This document shows positions 62,074 through 64,000 of a DNA stretch of 64,000 bases, one piece after another; the stretch's first letter is position 1, and every line of letters starts with the position of its first letter. Made by a program: the position numbers and the translations under genes. This DNA comes from Corallococcus sp. AS-1-6 (lineage in GTDB: Bacteria; Myxococcota; Myxococcia; Myxococcales; Myxococcaceae): positions 248,001-312,000 of the forward strand of contig NZ_JAIQDE010000002.1 in assembly GCF_020037015.1 (NCBI RefSeq). The letters are read 5' to 3'. A model generated the notes under the pieces. That model ran no database searches, was not told the origin of the DNA, and saw nothing but the letters and a program-made list of their open reading frames with translations.

Positions 62074-62718
62074 ATGACCGTTCCTGCGCCTCCCCGTCCC
62101 CAGTTTCCCTCCCGCCGCAGCAACGGGCTGTTCGCCTCGTTCGGTCATGCGTGGGCAGGGCTCATCCACACCGTGGCCTGGCAGCGCAACATGCGCATCC
62201 ACCTCATCTCCGGTGTCCTGGTGGGGCTGGTGGGCAGCGGCATCCCGCTGGGGCTCGCGGAGAAGGTCACGCTCATCTTCTGCGTGCTGCTCATCTTCTT
62301 CGCGGAGATTCTGAACAGCGCGCTGGAGCAGTTGGTGGACCTGGCCGTGCAGCAGTTCGACGAGAAGGCCCGGCTCACCAAGGACGCGGCGGCCGCGGGC
62401 GTGCTCGTGCTCGCGGGCGGCACGGTCGTCATCTTCGCCGCCATCCTGATCAACTACTGGGAGACCGTGCGCACCAGCACCGACGCCATCTTCCGGCAGG
62501 TCGCGCTGGGGCTGCCGCTGGCCGGCTGCGCCACGGTGCTCGTGCTGCCCCAGCCCAGGCCCGCCGCCGTGGACGTGCTCGCGTTCCTCCTGGCCCTGGG
62601 CCTGCTCGCGCTGACGGCGCCCACGTCCGCGAGCCTCGTCTTCACCGCCCTCACCGCCGCGCTGCTCGTCATCGCCGCCGCGGCGGCCCGCGAGCGCAGG
62701 CGCCATCCCAGGGCCTGA
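62074..62718 (+). CDS. DgkA-type diacylglycerol/undecaprenol kinase with extra C-terminal membrane domain
   Basis: 214 aa. Residues ~15-130 are the DgkA trimeric kinase fold: TVAWQRNMRIHLIS, then FAEILNSALEQLVDL (catalytic Glu region) and FDEKARLTKDAAAAGVLV (Mg-ATP site). Usual DgkA is ~120 residues; here ~80 more residues add three or four hydrophobic helices (VLAFLLALGLLALTAP...). Likely phosphorylates undecaprenol or diacylglycerol at the inner membrane. ATG 62074; GTG/ATG further upstream lack an RBS. Confidence 0.85.
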   Translation: MTVPAPPRPQFPSRRSNGLFASFGHAWAGLIHTVAWQRNMRIHLISGVLVGLVGSGIPLGLAEKVTLIFCVLLIFFAEILNSALEQLVDLAVQQFDEKARLTKDAAAAGVLVLAGGTVVIFAAILINYWETVRTSTDAIFRQVALGLPLAGCATVLVLPQPRPAAVDVLAFLLALGLLALTAPTSASLVFTALTAALLVIAAAAARERRRHPRA

Positions 62719-62741
62719 AGACAACGCGGCGCGTCACACAG

Positions 62742-62890
62742 CCTCTGCCTTGAGTTTCCAGAGGGAGAAGCCGGCGGTCCGCTCGCGGGGCCCGGTGAAC
62801 GGCCCGCCGGTGACGGTGCGGCGGGGCTGCTCCCGCCACCTCGCGGGTGGGGCGCCCGGAGCCAGTCCGGAGCCCGCTCACCCGCGGAGG
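62742..62890 (+). promoter_or_regulatory. Cobalamin-riboswitch-like element
   Basis: Order of elements matches the B12 riboswitch: a GGTGAAC segment after a G-rich stem, then GGGGCTGCTCCCGCCAC (compare the CUGUCCCGCCACUG box), then GGAGCCAGTCCGGAGCC (compare GCCAGGAGACCUGCC). P1 is closed by CCTCTGC (62742-62748) with GCGGAGG (62884-62890). The right arm contains the GGAGG that would be the RBS of ATG 62895, so ligand binding could hide it. No substantial gene follows on this strand, so it may be an orphan. Confidence 0.5.
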
Positions 62891-62894
62891 GTCG

Positions 62895-62930
62895 ATGCGC
62901 TGGATTCTAAGCGACTACGCGCGCTGCTGA
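62895..62930 (+). other. 11-codon ORF directly after the riboswitch-like element
   Basis: ATG 62895, reading MRWILSDYARC then TGA, with GGAGG 4 nt upstream inside the P1 arm. It could be a leader peptide, the stub of a lost gene, or chance. It overlaps the 3' end of the opposing small gene by 16 bp. Confidence 0.3.
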
Positions 62931-63124
62931 AAGCCCGCCCCGGCGTCGGGGGCCTGCGTCGACTGGGCGGCGACCGCCTTGTCGCCTTCCTTCAGGTCGG
63001 TCGTCACCAGCTCCAGGAGCTCCGTGGCGATGCCGATGACCTGGTGCGGCGTGTAACCGCTTGCGCGCAGTTGGTTGAAGAACGTGCGCGCGAGGATGCG
63101 GGTGCCCTTTTGGTCGGTGCTCAC
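62915..63124 (-). CDS. Small uncharacterised protein
   Basis: 69 aa, soluble, from GTG 63124 with GGAGG 8 nt upstream. Helical N-terminus (RILARTFFNQLRASGYTPHQ, then VIGIATELLELVTTDLKEG) resembling short regulatory helices, and an Ala/Gln-rich tail. I do not recognise the family. Its 3' end meets the riboswitch-like element head-on. Confidence 0.6.
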   Translation of the reverse strand: MSTDQKGTRILARTFFNQLRASGYTPHQVIGIATELLELVTTDLKEGDKAVAAQSTQAPDAGAGFQQRA

Positions 63125-63183
63125 GGGAATTGCCTCCGGAATCGGCGCCCACGTCTCCAGGCGCCGCGTCTACGTGGGAATCC

Positions 63184-63338
63184 GGTCTTCAACCTCCGTG
63201 CCAGCCGTTCTCTTCCGAACGGATTCCCCAGCAGTCCTCGGGGGTTGAAGCCTGGAAGTGCACGGCACGGAACGTGGAGAGTGCGAAGGGGGTTACGCAC
63301 CCGGACGTCCGCTCCGCCTGGAACGCGGTTCCGGGTGC
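63184..63338 (+). promoter_or_regulatory. Hairpin-rich leader upstream of the FAD oxidoreductase
   Basis: Several perfect inverted repeats nest here: CTTCAACC/GGTTGAAG (63187-63194 with 63243-63250), CCGTTC/GAACGG (63205-63210 with 63217-63222), CCGTGCC/GGCACGG (63196-63202 with 63264-63270) and GCACCCGGA/TCCGGGTGC (63297-63305 with 63330-63338). Arms 1 and 3 overlap, so they are mutually exclusive; GGGTGC at 63333 can also pair with GCACCC at 63351. A possible promoter (TTGCAT ~63403) downstream would place all this outside the transcript. Confidence 0.35.
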
Positions 63339-63457
63339 ATCACCGGGTACGCACCCACCCCAGGTCGCCCCAAAGGGCCGTCCCGTGTTTTCAAGTGCTT
63401 GCATTCCCTCCGGGGGGTGGAGCACATACGCGCCCCCCACCGAGGAGTCAGAACACA

Positions 63458-64000
63458 ATGGCGTACCGGGTGAACAACATCGGGCTGTGGCTGGACGAGC
63501 CGGAGGAGCTGCTCGGCCAGCGCGCCGCGGAGAAGCTGGGGGTCACCCGGAGCGACCTCGCCTCCGTGCGGGTGGTGCGCTCCGTGCTGGATGCGCGCAA
63601 GAAGGGCAGCCCGCGTTACATCTACACGCTGGAGGTGGAGCTGGCCCCGGGCCGCAAGGCGCCGCGGCTGCCGCCGGACGTGAGCGAGGCCCCGCCCCCG
63701 CCGGAGCTGCCGCCGCGCGTGAAGGAGCCGGAGAAGCTGCCGCTCATCATCGGCACCGGACCCGCCGGGTTGTTCTGCGCGCTGGGCCTGCTGGAGCGCG
63801 GCGTGCGCAGCATCCTGCTGGAGCGCGGCAAGGAGGTGGTGACGCGCCGCAAGGACGTGGCGAAGCTCATGCGCGACGGGTCGCTCGACCGCGAGAGCAA
63901 CATGAACTTCGGCGAGGGCGGCGCGGGCGCGTACACGGACGGCAAGCTGTCCACGCGCATCAACCACCCCATGGTGCGCAAGGTGATTGAGGCCTTCGCG
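63458..64000 (+). CDS. COG2509-type FAD-dependent oxidoreductase, 3'-truncated by window edge
   Basis: 181 codons visible. An N-terminal ~85-residue domain (AYRVNNIGLWLDEPEELLGQ) precedes the FAD-binding Rossmann fold LPLIIGTGPAGLFCALGLLE with acidic strand end SILLERGK. NMNFGEGGAGAYTDGKLSTR is the diagnostic motif of this uncharacterised dehydrogenase family. GAGGAG is 11 nt before ATG 63458. Substrate unknown; the C-terminal half is outside the window. Confidence 0.88.
   Translation, partial: MAYRVNNIGLWLDEPEELLGQRAAEKLGVTRSDLASVRVVRSVLDARKKGSPRYIYTLEVELAPGRKAPRLPPDVSEAPPPPELPPRVKEPEKLPLIIGTGPAGLFCALGLLERGVRSILLERGKEVVTRRKDVAKLMRDGSLDRESNMNFGEGGAGAYTDGKLSTRINHPMVRKVIEAFA

Noticed and set aside
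1-64000. CRISPR arrays or insertion sequences
   Set aside because: No regularly spaced repeats, no cas genes, no transposase frames or terminal inverted repeats were seen.

Overview
The window is high-GC (roughly 70% by eye) chromosomal DNA from a myxobacterium, most likely Corallococcus or a close Myxococcaceae relative. The evidence is a MYXO-CTERM tail on a secreted amidase, two tandem TIGR02265/DUF2378 proteins, a DUF6310/DUF5953 pair, many GC-rich lipoproteins, and a caspase-like lipoprotein in an ECF-sigma operon. No species-level marker is visible.

Layout. 1-12.9 kb: envelope lipid genes (acvB-like and mprF, overlapping), a 7TM chemoreceptor, an ORF interrupted by an in-frame TGA, a hemolysin III (PAQR) protein, a DUF6310 lipoprotein-nuclease with a DUF5953 partner, a flavin monooxygenase, an SRPBCC protein, a truncated sorbosone-dehydrogenase-like gene, a Cys-rich lipoprotein and a lipoprotein methyltransferase. 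12.9-27.6 kb: an island bounded by two identical 33-bp direct repeats exactly 14.7 kb apart. It holds seven minus-strand genes, mostly overlapping by 1-4 nt: a TerY-like VWA protein, PP2C phosphatase, Ser/Thr kinase with zinc ribbon, UPF1/DNA2-type SF1 helicase, a protein with a possible C-terminal HEPN motif, a coiled-coil McrB-like NTPase and a DUF2357/McrC-like zinc protein. Facing it are a small ORF and a CARF-AAA+-Fis regulator of the RtcR type. A good sigma-54 -24/-12 element sits in front of the seven-gene operon. This resembles the CoCoNuT branch of McrBC systems with a TerY-P triad. 27.8-42.1 kb: OsmC, lipoproteins, an ECF sigma / anti-sigma / caspase / lipoprotein operon, DUF4382 and YceI proteins, a LysR-pirin pair sharing a palindromic operator, two DUF2378 paralogs, and a 1308-aa protein fusing a DyP-type heme peroxidase to a glycyl radical enzyme. 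42.1-55.2 kb: a Tox-REase-5/Imm52 pair, then a type I restriction-modification operon (hsdM-hsdS-[ptuA-ptuB]-rhuM-hsdR) with a Septu-like ATPase/HNH pair inside it and an S24 peptidase domain on the HsdR C-terminus. It is preceded by a broken AlpA-type gene and by HTH and tyrosine-recombinase remnants next to tRNA-Leu(GAG). 55.3-64 kb: housekeeping genes (gap-pgk-tpiA-secG), a MYXO-CTERM amidase, a DgkA-type kinase, an apparently orphan cobalamin-riboswitch-like element, a small conserved-looking gene, and the start of a COG2509-type FAD oxidoreductase behind a hairpin-rich leader.

How they fit together. The window carries two large defence loci and two toxin/immunity pairs among ordinary chromosomal genes. 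In the first locus the CARF regulator probably senses a nucleotide or RNA-end ligand and switches on the seven-gene operon through sigma-54. The McrB/C-like, helicase and HEPN-like proteins would be the nucleic-acid effectors and the VWA/kinase/phosphatase triad the control module. This is inference from family knowledge and gene order. In the second locus a classical type I RM system carries a second system between its S and R genes, and the recombinase debris beside tRNA-Leu suggests how the locus arrived.
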